NCBI RefSeq assembly: GCF_900167365.1
Contig: NZ_FUXL01000008.1
Location: forward strand, 124,001 to 188,000
Length of the DNA: 64,000 nucleotides
Source of the DNA: Consotaella salsifontis
GTDB taxonomy: Bacteria; Pseudomonadota; Alphaproteobacteria; Rhizobiales; Rhizobiaceae
Reading direction: 5' to 3'
Shown: one piece after another, positions 37,011-46,733 of the stretch
Layout of the letters: each line of letters opens with the position of its first letter
Position numbering within the stretch: the stretch's first letter is position 1
Translations under genes and position numbers: made by a program
Notes under the pieces: model-generated
Database searches by the model: none
Told to the model about the DNA's origin: nothing
The model's input: the letters and a program-made list of their open reading frames with translations, nothing else

Positions 37011-38327
37011 TCATCCAAACCGGTCGATGACCGCCGGGCCGACATTCACCGCTCCCTCGCCGAGCGAATAGGCGGCCTCGACCATGCGGGCCGCCTCTTC
37101 CGCTGCCGCCTCGCTGCGGGCGTGGACGAGGCAGAGGGGATCGCCGGCACCGAGCTTCATCCCAAGCCCGACCAGATCGGTGAGGCCGACGGCGTGGTCC
37201 ACCGGGTCCTGGGGTCGCGTGCGCCCGCCGCCGAGCGCCACCACGGCAAGGCCGAGGCCGCGCGTGTCGACGGCCGCCACCGTACCCGCCGCCCTCGCCT
37301 TCACCGGCACAATAACCGGCGAGGGTTCGAGATAGGCGTCCATCCTCTCGACGAAATCCACCGGCCCGCCAAGCGCCGTCACCATGCGGCCGAAGATCTC
37401 CGCCGCCTTGCCGCTCGCCAGCGCATCCTCCGCAGCCTTTCGGCCGGCGGCGCTATCCGGCGCGAGCTGGGCCAGCGCCAGCATCTCGGCGGAGAGCGCC
37501 AGCGTCACGTCGAGAAGACGCGGGTCCTGGCGCTTGCCGGTCAGAAAATCAACGGCATTGCGCACCTCGACGGCGTTGCCGGCGGCGCTCGCCAGTGCCT
37601 CGTTCATGTCGGTGAGGAGCGCCGAGGTCTTCAGCCCCGCCCCGTTCGCCACCTCGACGAGGCTTTTCGCAAGGGCGCGCGCATCCTCCTCCTTCGCCAT
37701 GAAGGCGCCGGTGCCGCTCTTGACGTCGAGAACGAGGCCCTGGAGCCCGGCGGCGAGCTTCTTCGACAGGATCGAGGCGGTGATGAGGGGGATCGATTCC
37801 ACCGTCGCCGTCACGTCGCGAATGCCATAGAAGCGCTTGTCGGCGGGCGCGAGCCGCCCGGTCTGGCCGATGACGGCGCAGCCCACCTCCCTCACCGTCC
37901 TGCGAAAGGTGGCATTGTCGGGCGTCACGCTGTAGCCGGGGATCGACTCCATCTTGTCGAGCGTGCCGCCGGTGTGGCCGAGGCCGCGCCCCGAGATCAT
38001 CGGCACCGCCCCGCCGCAGGCGGCGACGATGGGCGCGAGCATCAAGGAGACGTTGTCGCCGACCCCGCCCGTCGAATGCTTGTCCACCACCGGCCGGTCG
38101 ATGTCCGACCAGTCGAGCACATCGCCGGAATCGCGCATCGCCTCGGTGAGGGCAACGGTCTCGGTCCGGCTCATGCCGTTGAAGAAGACGGCCATGGCGA
38201 GCGCCGCCACCTGGCCTTCCGTCACCTTCTCGCCCTCGAAGCCGGCGATGAATGCCTTGATTTCCTCGCCCGTCAGCGTGCCCCCGTCGCGCTTCTTGCG
38301 CACCGTCTCCTGCGGCAGGATCGCCAT
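37011..38327 (-). CDS. deoA: Thymidine phosphorylase
   Basis: This 438-residue enzyme splits thymidine or deoxyuridine into base plus deoxyribose 1-phosphate, which DeoB then isomerises. The phosphate-binding [15 protein letters not shown] and the family signature [17 protein letters not shown] are both visible. It is the last gene of a minus-strand salvage operon after cdd and punA; the gap to punA is 30 bp. Confidence 0.95.
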   Translation of the reverse strand: MAILPQETVRKKRDGGTLTGEEIKAFIAGFEGEKVTEGQVAALAMAVFFNGMSRTETVALTEAMRDSGDVLDWSDIDRPVVDKHSTGGVGDNVSLMLAPIVAACGGAVPMISGRGLGHTGGTLDKMESIPGYSVTPDNATFRRTVREVGCAVIGQTGRLAPADKRFYGIRDVTATVESIPLITASILSKKLAAGLQGLVLDVKSGTGAFMAKEEDARALAKSLVEVANGAGLKTSALLTDMNEALASAAGNAVEVRNAVDFLTGKRQDPRLLDVTLALSAEMLALAQLAPDSAAGRKAAEDALASGKAAEIFGRMVTALGGPVDFVERMDAYLEPSPVIVPVKARAAGTVAAVDTRGLGLAVVALGGGRTRPQDPVDHAVGLTDLVGLGMKLGAGDPLCLVHARSEAAAEEAARMVEAAYSLGEGAVNVGPAVIDRFG

Positions 38328-38357
38328 GGTCTTATCCCCTTCCCGTCTCCGCCGCGC

Positions 38358-39152
38358 TCAGAAGCGCGACACGGCGGCGCCGAGAACGCGGGCGAGCTTC
38401 TGCCCGCCGAGCGGCGCCATGGTCTTCGTTTCCTCGTGGGAGAGTTCGGCCCCCGTCATGCCGGCGCCGAAATTGGTGATGACCGAGGCGCCGACGACCT
38501 TCATCCCGTAGAAGCGGGCAAGGATCGTCTCCGGCACGGTCGACATGCCGACAGCATCGGCGCCGAGGGTGCGCGCCATGCGGATTTCGGCGGGCGTCTC
38601 GAAGGACGGTCCGGAAAACCACATGTAGACGCCCTCGGCCACCTCGACGCCCACTTCCCGCGCCGCCTCGCGCATGGCGATGCGAAGGCCGCGGTCATAG
38701 GCCGCCGTCATGCCGACGAAGCGCGAGTCCGAGGGCTCGCCGATCAAAGGGTTCTTGCCCGAAAAGGCGATGTGGTCGGAAATCAGCATCACCGAGCCGG
38801 GCGCCATGGTCGGGTTGACCGAACCCGCCGAGTTGGTGAGGCAGAGCGTCTCGACGCCGAGGTCGCGAAGCGCCTCGATGGCGGGCCGCATCACCGAGGG
38901 ATCGCCCGCCTCGTAATAGTGGACGCGTCCCGACAGAACGAGCACGGGAACGCCGCCGAGGGAGCCGGAGACGAATTCGCCGGCATGGCCCGAGACGCCG
39001 CTCACCGGCATCCCCTCGATTTCGCCATAGGGCACGCGGATCGCGTGGGAGAGGCTCTCCACCAGGGAGCCCAGCCCCGATCCAAGGATGAGGGCGATCT
39101 TCGGATGACGCCCCTCGATGCGTTCGGCCAGTGTCGCCGCGATCTTGTTCAT
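38358..39152 (-). CDS. punA: Purine nucleoside phosphorylase (trimeric, class I)
   Basis: This 264-residue enzyme phosphorolyses inosine and guanosine nucleosides. Phosphate-site and nucleoside-site blocks of the trimeric PNP family are present: ILGSGLGSL, LSGRVHYYEAG, LTNSAGSVNP, YMWFSGPSFETPAEIRM and ADAVGMSTVPE. Its start overlaps the cdd stop (ATGA), and deoA follows. Confidence 0.92.
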   Translation of the reverse strand: MNKIAATLAERIEGRHPKIALILGSGLGSLVESLSHAIRVPYGEIEGMPVSGVSGHAGEFVSGSLGGVPVLVLSGRVHYYEAGDPSVMRPAIEALRDLGVETLCLTNSAGSVNPTMAPGSVMLISDHIAFSGKNPLIGEPSDSRFVGMTAAYDRGLRIAMREAAREVGVEVAEGVYMWFSGPSFETPAEIRMARTLGADAVGMSTVPETILARFYGMKVVGASVITNFGAGMTGAELSHEETKTMAPLGGQKLARVLGAAVSRF

Positions 39153-39544
39153 GACAGCTCCTCCGCCTTGAAGCCGCGCGGGAAAATGTCCTCGAGCAGC
39201 ACGGTTTCGACGACGCCCGTCTCGGCGTCGCAGAGATGGACACGGGTTTCAGGCGAGCCGAACTCGGCGATCCGCTGGCGGCAACCGCCGCAGGGCGGGC
39301 ACGCCACCAGCCTTTCGGCCACCACGGCGATTTCGGCGATTTCGCCGCCGCCGTCCATGACCATGTGCGAGATGGCGGTCGTCTCGGCGCACCAGCCTTC
39401 GGGAAAGCTCACCACCTCGATGTTGCAGCCGGCATAGATGCGCCCGTCGCGCGTGCGCAGCGCCGCGCCCACCGGAAAGCGGGAATAGGGCGCGTGGCAC
39501 TTTCGCATGGCGGATTTGGCTCGGACGAAGAGATCATCGGCCAT
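39149..39544 (-). CDS. cdd: Cytidine deaminase
   Basis: This 131-residue tetramer-type enzyme deaminates (deoxy)cytidine to (deoxy)uridine. The zinc and proton-shuttle motif is CAETTAI, and the second zinc motif is CPPCGGCRQRI. The substrate segment FPVGAALRTRDGRIYAGCNIE is also clear. It lies 47 bp downstream of the transporter permease gene and overlaps punA by four bases, so import and breakdown of nucleosides are probably co-expressed. Confidence 0.94.
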   Translation of the reverse strand: MADDLFVRAKSAMRKCHAPYSRFPVGAALRTRDGRIYAGCNIEVVSFPEGWCAETTAISHMVMDGGGEIAEIAVVAERLVACPPCGGCRQRIAEFGSPETRVHLCDAETGVVETVLLEDIFPRGFKAEELS

Positions 39545-39591
39545 AGGGCATGGCTCCCGGATTTGCTGTTACGCTCTGGCGGCCTCGGCCG

Positions 39592-40566
39592 TCACCGCTC
39601 CTTCACGTAGGGCACGCCGCCCGCCTTGGGCGGCGAGGGCCGGCCGACGAAACCGGCGAGCAGGATCACCGTCAAAATATAGGGCAACGCCTGGATGAAC
39701 TGTACCGAAACCGTGCCGACGATGGGAAGGCTCGCCCCCTGAAGGCGGATGGCCAGCGCGTCGAGAATGCCGAAGAGAAGGCAGGCGAACATCACCGGCA
39801 CCGGCTTCCAGTTGGCGAAGATCAGCGCGGCGAGCGCGATGTAGCCGCGCCCGGCAGTCATGTCCCGGTTGAAGCCGGCGGACTGTGCCACCGACATATA
39901 GGTGCCGGCAAAGCCCGTGAGGACGCCGCAGATAATCACGGCGCGGTAGCGCAGCCACGGCACGGAAACGCCGGCCGTGTCTACTGCCGCCGGGTTCTCG
40001 CCCACCGCCCGAAGCCTGAGGCCGAAGCGGGTGCGAAAGAGAATCCACCAGGTGAGAGGCACCATCAGGAAGGCGACATAGACGAGGAGGCTCTGGCCCG
40101 AGAGGACGTTGGCATAGAGCGGCCCGATCACGGGCACGCCCGCGACCTCTTGGGCAAATGGCAGATCGATGGTGCCGAAACGCGCCGCGCCGGAAAGGAA
40201 GGGCGTTCGCCCGCCCTGCCCGTACCAGGCCTGACCGAGGATGACCGTCAGCCCCGCCGCGACGAAGTTCAGCGCCGTGCCGGAGACGATCTGGTTGCCG
40301 CGATAGGTGATCGAGGCGAGGCCGTGAACCAAGCCGAAGAGGATGGTCGAGACGATGCCCGCCAGAAGGCCGATCCACGCCGAGCCGCTAGCGCTCGCGG
40401 CAACGGCAGAGAAGAACGCGCCGATCAGCATCTTGCCTTCGAGCGAGATGTCGAAAATGCCCGAGCGCTCGGAATAGAGGCCCGCCAGAGCGGCGAAGAT
40501 CAGCGGCGTCGACAGACGCAGCGTCAGGGCGAGGATGGAGGTAAGGGCGGCGAAATCGAAATCCAT
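39592..40566 (-). CDS. Nucleoside ABC transporter permease (second subunit)
   Basis: This 324-residue BPD_transp_2 permease resembles YufQ/NupQ-type subunits. About eight to ten helices are present; LRLSTPLIFAALAGLYSERSG at the start, a central GLRLRAVGENPAAVDTAGVS ATPase-contact loop and AGRGYIALAALIFANWKP are hallmarks. Its ATG overlaps the stop of the preceding permease by one base. With 40566-41702 it forms the channel for nucleosides. Confidence 0.88.
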   Translation of the reverse strand: MDFDFAALTSILALTLRLSTPLIFAALAGLYSERSGIFDISLEGKMLIGAFFSAVAASASGSAWIGLLAGIVSTILFGLVHGLASITYRGNQIVSGTALNFVAAGLTVILGQAWYGQGGRTPFLSGAARFGTIDLPFAQEVAGVPVIGPLYANVLSGQSLLVYVAFLMVPLTWWILFRTRFGLRLRAVGENPAAVDTAGVSVPWLRYRAVIICGVLTGFAGTYMSVAQSAGFNRDMTAGRGYIALAALIFANWKPVPVMFACLLFGILDALAIRLQGASLPIVGTVSVQFIQALPYILTVILLAGFVGRPSPPKAGGVPYVKER

Positions 40567-41702
40567 CAGCGCGGCTCCTCCGCCTGGACGTCCTTCGATG
40601 GCCGGAACCGCACGAACTGAAAGGCTGCCCCGATGCCCGGCCGCAGCATATTCTCCATCGCGCCGGCGAAGAGGATGACGAGGCCCTGGATGATGACGAT
40701 CATGTCGCGTGAGATATTCGGCATGTCGAAGGCGAGTTCCGCCCCGCCCTGGTAGAGCATGCCGAAAAGGAGAGCCGCCGGGATGATGCCGGCCGGATGC
40801 CCCCGCCCCATCAGCGCCACCGCGATGCCGACGAAGCCCGCGCCGGCAGGAAAATCGATCTGGACGCGAGCCTGGTCGCCCATCACCGGATTGAGCGCCA
40901 TGAGCCCGGCAAGCCCGCCCGAGATCATCATGGTGATGACGACGACCTTGGTCTGCGACATGCCGGCATAGCGCGCCGCCGAGGGCGAGAAGCCGAGCGT
41001 GCGGATCTCATAGCCGAGGCGCGTGCGCCAGATCAGCACCCAGACCAGGAAAGCGGCGAGAAGCGCCAGGAAGAAGGAGACGTTGAGCGGTGCTCCGCCG
41101 AGGCTCGAGCCGAAAAGAGTGAACAGCCAGTCGAGCTTGGGCAACTGCCCTCCCGCCTGGAAGGTGCGGGTCTCCGGCGCCATGGAGCCCATGGGCTTCA
41201 GCATGCCGACGAGGAGATAGACCATCAGCGCCGAGGCGATGAAGTTGAACATGATCGTGGTGATGACCACGTGGCTGCCGCGACGGGCCTGAAGCCAACC
41301 GGGGATGAAGGCCCAGGCCGCGCCGAAGACGAAGCTCGCGATCACTGCCAGCGGAAAATTGACCCACCACGGCAGAACCGTATCCAGATTGAGCGCCACC
41401 AGCGCGCAGCCAAGGCCGCCGATATAGGCCTGCCCCTCCGAGCCGATGTTGAAGAGCCCGCCATGGAAGGCGACGGCGACGGAAAGCCCGGTGAGGATGA
41501 AGTTCGTCGTGTAGTAGAGGGTGAAGGCGATGCCGCCACCATAGCCGAAGGCACCGTAGAGCATCAGCTTGGCGGCCTCGACAGGGCTCTCGCCCACCAG
41601 GAGCACCACCAGACCAGCGACGATGAAGGCCACCGCCACATTGGCGATGGGAATGAGCCCGTACTCGATCCAGGCGGGCAGCTTGACGTAGGGACGGCTC
41701 AT
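40566..41702 (-). CDS. Nucleoside ABC transporter permease (first subunit)
   Basis: This 378-residue BPD_transp_2 permease resembles YufP/NupP-type subunits. Visible blocks are FNIGSEGQAYIGGLG, the ATPase-contact loop RTLGFSPSAARYAGMSQ, and the helix-rich C-terminus with GRGHPAGIIPAALLFGMLYQGG. Its start overlaps the VOC gene stop (ATGA). The substrate is inferred from the neighbouring deoA, punA, cdd and BMP-type binding protein. Confidence 0.88.
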   Translation of the reverse strand: MSRPYVKLPAWIEYGLIPIANVAVAFIVAGLVVLLVGESPVEAAKLMLYGAFGYGGGIAFTLYYTTNFILTGLSVAVAFHGGLFNIGSEGQAYIGGLGCALVALNLDTVLPWWVNFPLAVIASFVFGAAWAFIPGWLQARRGSHVVITTIMFNFIASALMVYLLVGMLKPMGSMAPETRTFQAGGQLPKLDWLFTLFGSSLGGAPLNVSFFLALLAAFLVWVLIWRTRLGYEIRTLGFSPSAARYAGMSQTKVVVITMMISGGLAGLMALNPVMGDQARVQIDFPAGAGFVGIAVALMGRGHPAGIIPAALLFGMLYQGGAELAFDMPNISRDMIVIIQGLVILFAGAMENMLRPGIGAAFQFVRFRPSKDVQAEEPR

Positions 41703-42148
41703 GCGGCTCCTTCGCCTTCATGTTTCGCGAGATCGAGATGCCCCTCGTCATCCAGCGCAAAGAACGGATTGAAGGCCAGCTCCCATAGGTGATCGTCAGG
41801 ATCGGCGAAATAGCCCGAATAGCCACCCCAGAAAACCTTCTGCGGTCTTTTCACGGGCGCGGCGCCCGCGGCGAGCGCCAGCGCGAAGAGGCGGTCGACC
41901 TCGGCCTCGCTGGTCATGTTGATGGCGAGGGTGATGGGCGAATGCCCTCGCCCCGCAAAAGACGTTCCCGCGTCCTTGGCGAGATCGTCGCGACCGAAGA
42001 GAGACAGAACGAGGCGTGCCCCTTGCAGGAAGGCGACGCTGTCGTTGCCCGCCGCCGTCCGCTTCCAGCCCAGCGCCTCGTAGAAGGCCGCCGAACGCGC
42101 AAGGTCGGAAACACCGAGCGTAACGAGGGAAACGCGGGCATCGATCAT
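41699..42148 (-). CDS. VOC family (glyoxalase/bleomycin-resistance fold) protein
   Basis: This 149-residue protein has two beta-alpha-beta-beta-beta modules. The first is LVTLGVSDLARSAAFYEALGW and the second contains KVFWGGYSGYFADPDDHLWELAFNP, with a conserved Glu in the last strand. It could be a metal-dependent lyase, dioxygenase or binding protein. It is embedded in the ABC operon with ATGA overlaps on both sides (ATPase upstream, permease downstream), so its expression is tied to nucleoside import. Its role there is unknown. Confidence 0.82.
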   Translation of the reverse strand: MIDARVSLVTLGVSDLARSAAFYEALGWKRTAAGNDSVAFLQGARLVLSLFGRDDLAKDAGTSFAGRGHSPITLAINMTSEAEVDRLFALALAAGAAPVKRPQKVFWGGYSGYFADPDDHLWELAFNPFFALDDEGHLDLAKHEGEGAA

Positions 42149-43677
42149 TCCGCCGCCTCCTGGCTGGTGACGCCGGCCATGAGAAGGCCGAGCTCGTTCT
42201 CGCTCGTCTCCGGGCCACGCTCGCCGACGATGCGCCCGGCGAACATCACCAGGATGCGGTCGGAGAGGGAGCGGATTTCATCGAGCTCCACCGAGACGAG
42301 AAGGATCGCCTTGCCGGCATCGCGCATGGCGACAATCCGCCGGTGGATGAACTCGATGGCCCCGACGTCGACACCACGCGTCGGCTGGCCGATGAGCAGT
42401 ACCTCCGGATCGCGCTCCATCTCGCGGGCGAGAACGATCTTCTGCTGATTGCCGCCGGAAAAGTTCGACGTCTTGAGGCGGCAGTCGGGTGGGCGGATAT
42501 CGAAATCCTCGATCTCCCGCGCCGCGCGCCGGCGCACGGCGGCAGGATCGAGAAAGACGCCACGGCCGAGATCGGCGTCGCGATGATAGCCGAGGATGGC
42601 GTTCTCGCTCTCCGAAAACGGCAGCACGAGGCCCATATGGTGCCGATCCTCCGGCACGTGCGCCAGCCCCATGGCGCGAAGGGCGCCCGGGTCCGCACCC
42701 TTGATGGGATCGATCTCTCGGTCGAGCAGGCGAACGCTGCCGGCCTCCGCCCGGCGGATGCCGGACAATGCCTCGAGCAGCTCCGATTGGCCGTTGCCGG
42801 CGACGCCCGCGATGCCGACGATCTCGCCGGCCCTCACCTCGAAGGACACGTCGTCCACCATCTTGACGCGCCGCGCATCCCGCACGGACAGATGTTCGAC
42901 CTTGAGCTTAACCGCGCCGGGCTCGGCCGGTCCTTTGTCGACATGCAGCAGCACACGGCGGCCGACCATCAGCTCGGCGAGCGCGCCGGCATTGGTTTCC
43001 GCCGTTTTCACCGTGGCGACGATCTCGCCACGCCGCATCACCGACACCGCGTCGGTGATCGCCATGATCTCCCGCAGCTTATGGGTGATGAGAATGATGG
43101 TTTTGCCCTCGGCGCGAAGCTGCTTCAACACCTCGAAGAGATGATCGGCCTCGGCCGGCGTCAAGACGCCGGTTGGCTCGTCGAGGATCAGGATGTCGGC
43201 CCCACGATACAGCGCCTTCAGGATCTCGACGCGCTGCTGAAGCCCGACAGGCAGCTCCTCGACCACCGCATCGGGATCGACCTCGAGATTGTGTTCGCGC
43301 TCCAGGCGCTTCAATTCGTCGCGCACCCGCTGGATGCCGGCGGCTAGCAGGGGCGACTGCTCGGCGCCCAGCATGACATTCTCAATGACGGTGAAGTTGT
43401 CCACCAGCATGAAATGCTGATGGACCATTCCGATGCCCGAGGAGATTGCAACGTTGGGGTCGGAAATGGAGACTTTCCTGCCCCCCACCCGGATTTCGCC
43501 GGCATCAGCCTGGTAGAAACCGTAGATGATCGACATCAGCGTCGATTTGCCAGCGCCGTTTTCGCCGACAATGCCGTGGATCGTGCCCTTGTCGACCCTG
43601 AGGTTGATGGACTTGTTGGCCCGAACGGCGCCGAAGCTCTTGTCGATGTTGATCAGTTCGATCGCCGGGTCCGCCAT
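42145..43677 (-). CDS. Nucleoside ABC transporter double ATPase
   Basis: This 510-residue protein has two ABC domains of the sugar/nucleoside (RbsA/YufO) type. Domain 1 has GENGAGKST, LPVGLQQRVEILKAL and LILDEPTGVLTP. Domain 2 has GVAGNGQSELLEAL, a degenerate P-loop usual in this family, then FSGGNQQKIVLAREME and LLIGQPTRGVDVGA. I chose the ATG at 43677 (MADPAIELINIDKSFG). It is the first gene of the minus-strand operon that runs through the VOC gene and both permeases to cdd, punA and deoA. Confidence 0.92.
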   Translation of the reverse strand: MADPAIELINIDKSFGAVRANKSINLRVDKGTIHGIVGENGAGKSTLMSIIYGFYQADAGEIRVGGRKVSISDPNVAISSGIGMVHQHFMLVDNFTVIENVMLGAEQSPLLAAGIQRVRDELKRLEREHNLEVDPDAVVEELPVGLQQRVEILKALYRGADILILDEPTGVLTPAEADHLFEVLKQLRAEGKTIILITHKLREIMAITDAVSVMRRGEIVATVKTAETNAGALAELMVGRRVLLHVDKGPAEPGAVKLKVEHLSVRDARRVKMVDDVSFEVRAGEIVGIAGVAGNGQSELLEALSGIRRAEAGSVRLLDREIDPIKGADPGALRAMGLAHVPEDRHHMGLVLPFSESENAILGYHRDADLGRGVFLDPAAVRRRAAREIEDFDIRPPDCRLKTSNFSGGNQQKIVLAREMERDPEVLLIGQPTRGVDVGAIEFIHRRIVAMRDAGKAILLVSVELDEIRSLSDRILVMFAGRIVGERGPETSENELGLLMAGVTSQEAAE

Positions 43678-43749
43678 GGCACGCTCTGGACAAAGAGGAA
43701 TGGTTTTTCGAAGACTGACCGCCCCACACCGACCCGGAGAGCGACGACC

Positions 43750-43953
43750 ATGAGTGAAACGCCGATCGAACGCCTCGAAATGCAGATAGCCCACCAGGGC
43801 CGGACGATCGACGAACTGTCGGAGCAGCTGCTCAAGCAGTGGGCGGAGATCGACCGGCTGTCGAAGACCGTCGCGGCCCTCGTCGGCCGCCTGGTCGAGC
43901 TGGAAGACATGGCGGCACCTCGGCCCGAGGTCACCAAACCTCCCCATTGGTAG
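43750..43953 (+). CDS. slyX: SlyX family protein
   Basis: This 67-residue protein is almost entirely a coiled-coil-forming helix (IERLEMQIAHQGRTIDELSE ... DRLSKTVAALVGRLVELED) with a C-terminal basic and aromatic PPHW ending, matching SlyX. The ATG at 43750 is preceded by GGAGAG. It is divergent from the ABC ATPase gene. The function of SlyX proteins is not established. Confidence 0.8.
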   Translation: MSETPIERLEMQIAHQGRTIDELSEQLLKQWAEIDRLSKTVAALVGRLVELEDMAAPRPEVTKPPHW

Positions 43954-43954
43954 G

Positions 43955-44007
43955 CCGCCGCGAGACGATCCGCAAAGGCCCTCGCCGCATGGCGCGTCTC
44001 GCGGCGG
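43955..44007. terminator. Inverted repeat between slyX and the BMP gene
   Basis: Perfect 13-bp arms CCGCCGCGAGACG (43955-43967) and CGTCTCGCGGCGG (43995-44007) enclose a 27-base loop. It lies between convergent genes and starts two bases after the slyX stop. There is no T-run, so termination is likely but not certain. Confidence 0.5.
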
Positions 44008-44059
44008 TCATCGCGTAATCCGGGCCGCCAGAAGCAGCCCGGTCACGCTCAGTGCCTGC

Positions 44060-45055
44060 TCAGTAGGGGCACTTCGAATCGGTGGAGTAGTCGTGGACCT
44101 CCACCTTGCCGGCGATGATGTCCTGCTTGGCCTTTTCGGCCGCCGCCTTCATCTCGTCGGTGATCAGGTCCTTGTTGTTCTCGTCCAGGGCATAATCGAC
44201 GCCGTTCTCCTTGAGGCCGAGATCCACCGTCCCGCCCTTCAGCTCGCCAGCAGCCGCCTCCTTGAAGACGTTGTAGACGGCCACGTCGACGCCCTTGACC
44301 ATGGAGGTCAGGACATGGCCGGGGAAAAGGCCGTTCTGGTTGGAATCGACGCCGATGCCGTACTTGCCAGCATCCGCCGCAGCCTGAAGAACGCCGATGC
44401 CGGTGCCGCCGGCCGCGTGGAAGACGACGTCGGCGCCCTGGTCGATCTGGCTCTTGGTGAGTTCGCCGCCGCGAACCGGATCGTTCCAGGCCGCGCCCGT
44501 GGTGCCGGTCATGTTCTCCAGTACCTTCATGTCGGGCTTCACCGACTTCACGCCGCCGATATAGCCGCAAGAGAACTTATGGATCAGCGGGATATCCATT
44601 CCGCCGACGAAGCCGACAGTGCCCGTCTCGGACTTCATCGCCGCCAGAATGCCGACGAGATAGGAGCCCTCCTGCTCCTTGAAGACGATGGAGCGCACGT
44701 TCGGCGCATCGACCACCGCGTCGATGATGGCGAACTTGATATCGGGGAATTCCTTGGCGACCTTCTCCATCGCGGCGGCGGCCGAGAAGCCGGTTGCCAC
44801 GATCGGGCTGTTGCCGCGCTGGGCGAAACGGCGCATCGCCTGTTCGCGCTGGGCTTCGTTCTGAATTTCGAACTCGCGATAGGACTGGCCGGTTTCCTTC
44901 TTGAACTTCTCGGCGCCGTGATAGGCGGCCTCGTTGAAGGATTTGTCGAACTTTCCGCCAAGATCGAAGATCAGCGCAGGCTCGGCCGCGCTCGCGCCCG
45001 ATACCGAAAGAAGCGTTGCCGCGGCGAGCCCCACCAGGATTCGTTTCATGTTCAT
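44060..45055 (-). CDS. BMP-family nucleoside ABC transporter substrate-binding protein
   Basis: This protein of about 331 residues has a signal peptide ([18 protein letters not shown]). The BMP/PnrA domain follows, with [57 protein letters not shown] and [17 protein letters not shown]. These proteins bind purine or other nucleosides. An AGGGA precedes two close in-frame ATGs (45055 and 45049). It lies downstream of slyX, separate from its permease operon but on the same strand, and completes the transporter. Confidence 0.9.
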   Translation of the reverse strand: MNMKRILVGLAAATLLSVSGASAAEPALIFDLGGKFDKSFNEAAYHGAEKFKKETGQSYREFEIQNEAQREQAMRRFAQRGNSPIVATGFSAAAAMEKVAKEFPDIKFAIIDAVVDAPNVRSIVFKEQEGSYLVGILAAMKSETGTVGFVGGMDIPLIHKFSCGYIGGVKSVKPDMKVLENMTGTTGAAWNDPVRGGELTKSQIDQGADVVFHAAGGTGIGVLQAAADAGKYGIGVDSNQNGLFPGHVLTSMVKGVDVAVYNVFKEAAAGELKGGTVDLGLKENGVDYALDENNKDLITDEMKAAAEKAKQDIIAGKVEVHDYSTDSKCPY

Positions 45056-45197
45056 TCGTTCCCTGTTGACCAAAACCGCCGCCCTCGCCCACCGGACGGA
45101 GCGGCGGAACATGCATGCGAAACAGCACGTCCCAAGGACCTTGCATCCTTCGGCAGACTGGCACGACGGGAGCAGGAAATCACCCTGATTCTTCGTC

Positions 45198-45860
45198 TCA
45201 TGCCGCCGAAATGCCCACCGGGCAGGAGACTCCGGTGCCGCCGAGGCCGCAATAGCCGTTCGGATTCTTGGCGAGATACTGCTGGTGATAGTCCTCGGCG
45301 AAGTAGAAGGTCGGGGCCGGAGCGATCTCGGTGGTGATCGCGGCTGGGTGGCCGGCGGCCGTCAGCGCCTCCTGATAGCGCGCCTTCGCCTCCTCGGCAG
45401 CGCGGCGCTGCGCCTCATCGAAGGCATAGATCGCCGAGCGGTATTGGGTCCCGACGTCGTTGCCCTGGCGCATCCCTTGCGTCGGATCATGGCTCTCGAA
45501 GAAGAGCTTGAGCAGGTCCTCGTAGGAGACGACGCGAGGATCGAACACCACGAGCACCACTTCGGCATGGCCTGTTCGGCCGGAGCAGACTTCCTCATAG
45601 GTGGGATTGGGCGTTTGCCCGCCGGCGTAGCCGACTGCCGTCACATACACCCCCTCGCGCTTCCAGAAGACGCGCTCTGCGCCCCAGAAGCAGCCGAGGC
45701 CGAACATCGCGCTTTCCATCCCCCCCGGATAAGGCCCCTTGAGAGCGTGGCCGGATACGAAATGGTTCGCGGCGGTCGGCAAGGGAGTGTCGCGCCCCGG
45801 CAGCGCCTCGCCGGCCTCCGGCATTTCGCTTTTCTTGGAAAAGAGATCGAAGAGGGTCAT
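45198..45860 (-). CDS. msrA: Peptide methionine sulfoxide reductase MsrA
   Basis: This 220-residue enzyme reduces methionine-S-sulfoxide in proteins. The catalytic Cys lies in [14 protein letters not shown]; other family blocks are [26 protein letters not shown] and [19 protein letters not shown]. The ~45-residue N-terminal lead ([20 protein letters not shown]) is usual for E. coli-type MsrA. The resolving Cys is probably in the C-terminal [14 protein letters not shown] stretch. Confidence 0.95.
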   Translation of the reverse strand: MTLFDLFSKKSEMPEAGEALPGRDTPLPTAANHFVSGHALKGPYPGGMESAMFGLGCFWGAERVFWKREGVYVTAVGYAGGQTPNPTYEEVCSGRTGHAEVVLVVFDPRVVSYEDLLKLFFESHDPTQGMRQGNDVGTQYRSAIYAFDEAQRRAAEEAKARYQEALTAAGHPAAITTEIAPAPTFYFAEDYHQQYLAKNPNGYCGLGGTGVSCPVGISAA

Positions 45861-45905
45861 GTCGTCGGTCCTTCGGATGGGTCGGCGGCCAAGTCGCGAC
45901 CTAGA

Positions 45906-46217
45906 TCAGGAAAGTGCCCGTTCCGGTGGGCGGCGCCCAAGGCCGGCGAGCAACAGAAGCAGCAGGGAGAGGCCGAGAAAGACGCCCGAGGCCGGCCATG
46001 GCCCGACCACGGCGAGGAGGCTGGCTAGGCTCTCGGCGAATGCATCATCCGCCCCCGAGACCGGAGGAGCGGCCACCCCCACCAGCGCCAGAGCGTCGGA
46101 CAAGGACATAAGGCGCGCGCTATTTTCGGCGATCGAGCGCGCGATGTCGCCGACCGCGAAGACGGCGGCGATCGCAAGGAAAATGAGACCTATCAAGCGC
46201 GCAAGAAATCTCAGCAT
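45906..46217 (-). CDS. Small membrane protein, function unknown
   Basis: This 103-residue protein has two hydrophobic helices (LIGLIFLAIAAVFAVGDIA near the start and VFLGLSLLLLLLAGLG near the end), joined by a ~45-residue loop, and a basic C-terminus. It has no motif I recognise. GGGATGGGGAGAAAG upstream of the ATG at 46217 gives a plausible ribosome-binding site, and it lies 45 bp before msrA on the same strand, so it may be the first gene of that transcript. Confidence 0.6.
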   Translation of the reverse strand: MLRFLARLIGLIFLAIAAVFAVGDIARSIAENSARLMSLSDALALVGVAAPPVSGADDAFAESLASLLAVVGPWPASGVFLGLSLLLLLLAGLGRRPPERALS

Positions 46218-46551
46218 CGCTTTCTCCCCATCCCGCCGAGGGCGGCCACCCGCGCCATTTCAGAACGAATCGCGAATACGCCGTCCGCTTTCGGTATGTG
46301 GGACGAGCAGGGGCAACAAGCAATCCCACGCACGTGCTGATCAGACCTCCAGGGTCCGCGATTAGGCGCGGAAGCGCCACCCTCCGCCCGCCAACAGTGC
46401 CTGGACGAGTGGTTGAGACCGACAGAAGGGCTTTCTCGCGATTCGACGCTTGAACGTCGCGCGGTTCTGGCTTAAGTGCGCGCCAGTCGGTTCGCGGTCG
46501 GCTGCTTCGCTTGACGAGCATCGCCACGGACCTGTCGGGGAAACCCGACCC
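46218..46551. other. Intergenic region before tRNA-Ser
   Basis: I found no convincing gene in these 334 bases. An interrupted GC-rich palindrome (CGACG ... CGTCG) around 46436-46463 overlaps TTGAAC (46450-46455) and a TTAAGT about 16 bases on. This could be the tRNA promoter, although it is some 75 bases from the tRNA 5' end. Confidence 0.3.
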
Positions 46552-46641
<90 letters not shown>

Positions 46642-46733
46642 TGCCTAAGTCATTGATTTCCTGCGATCCGAACGCCTGATTCCCAGATCATCCTGTCACA
46701 GCGCCCTGTCACACTGTTTCGGGCGTTTGTTTC

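Noticed and set aside
36918-39437. An 839-codon open frame on the plus strand
   Set aside because: It is antisense to deoA, punA and cdd, which have clear catalytic motifs. Its composition (Arg, His, Ala rich) is that of a shadow frame in high-GC DNA.
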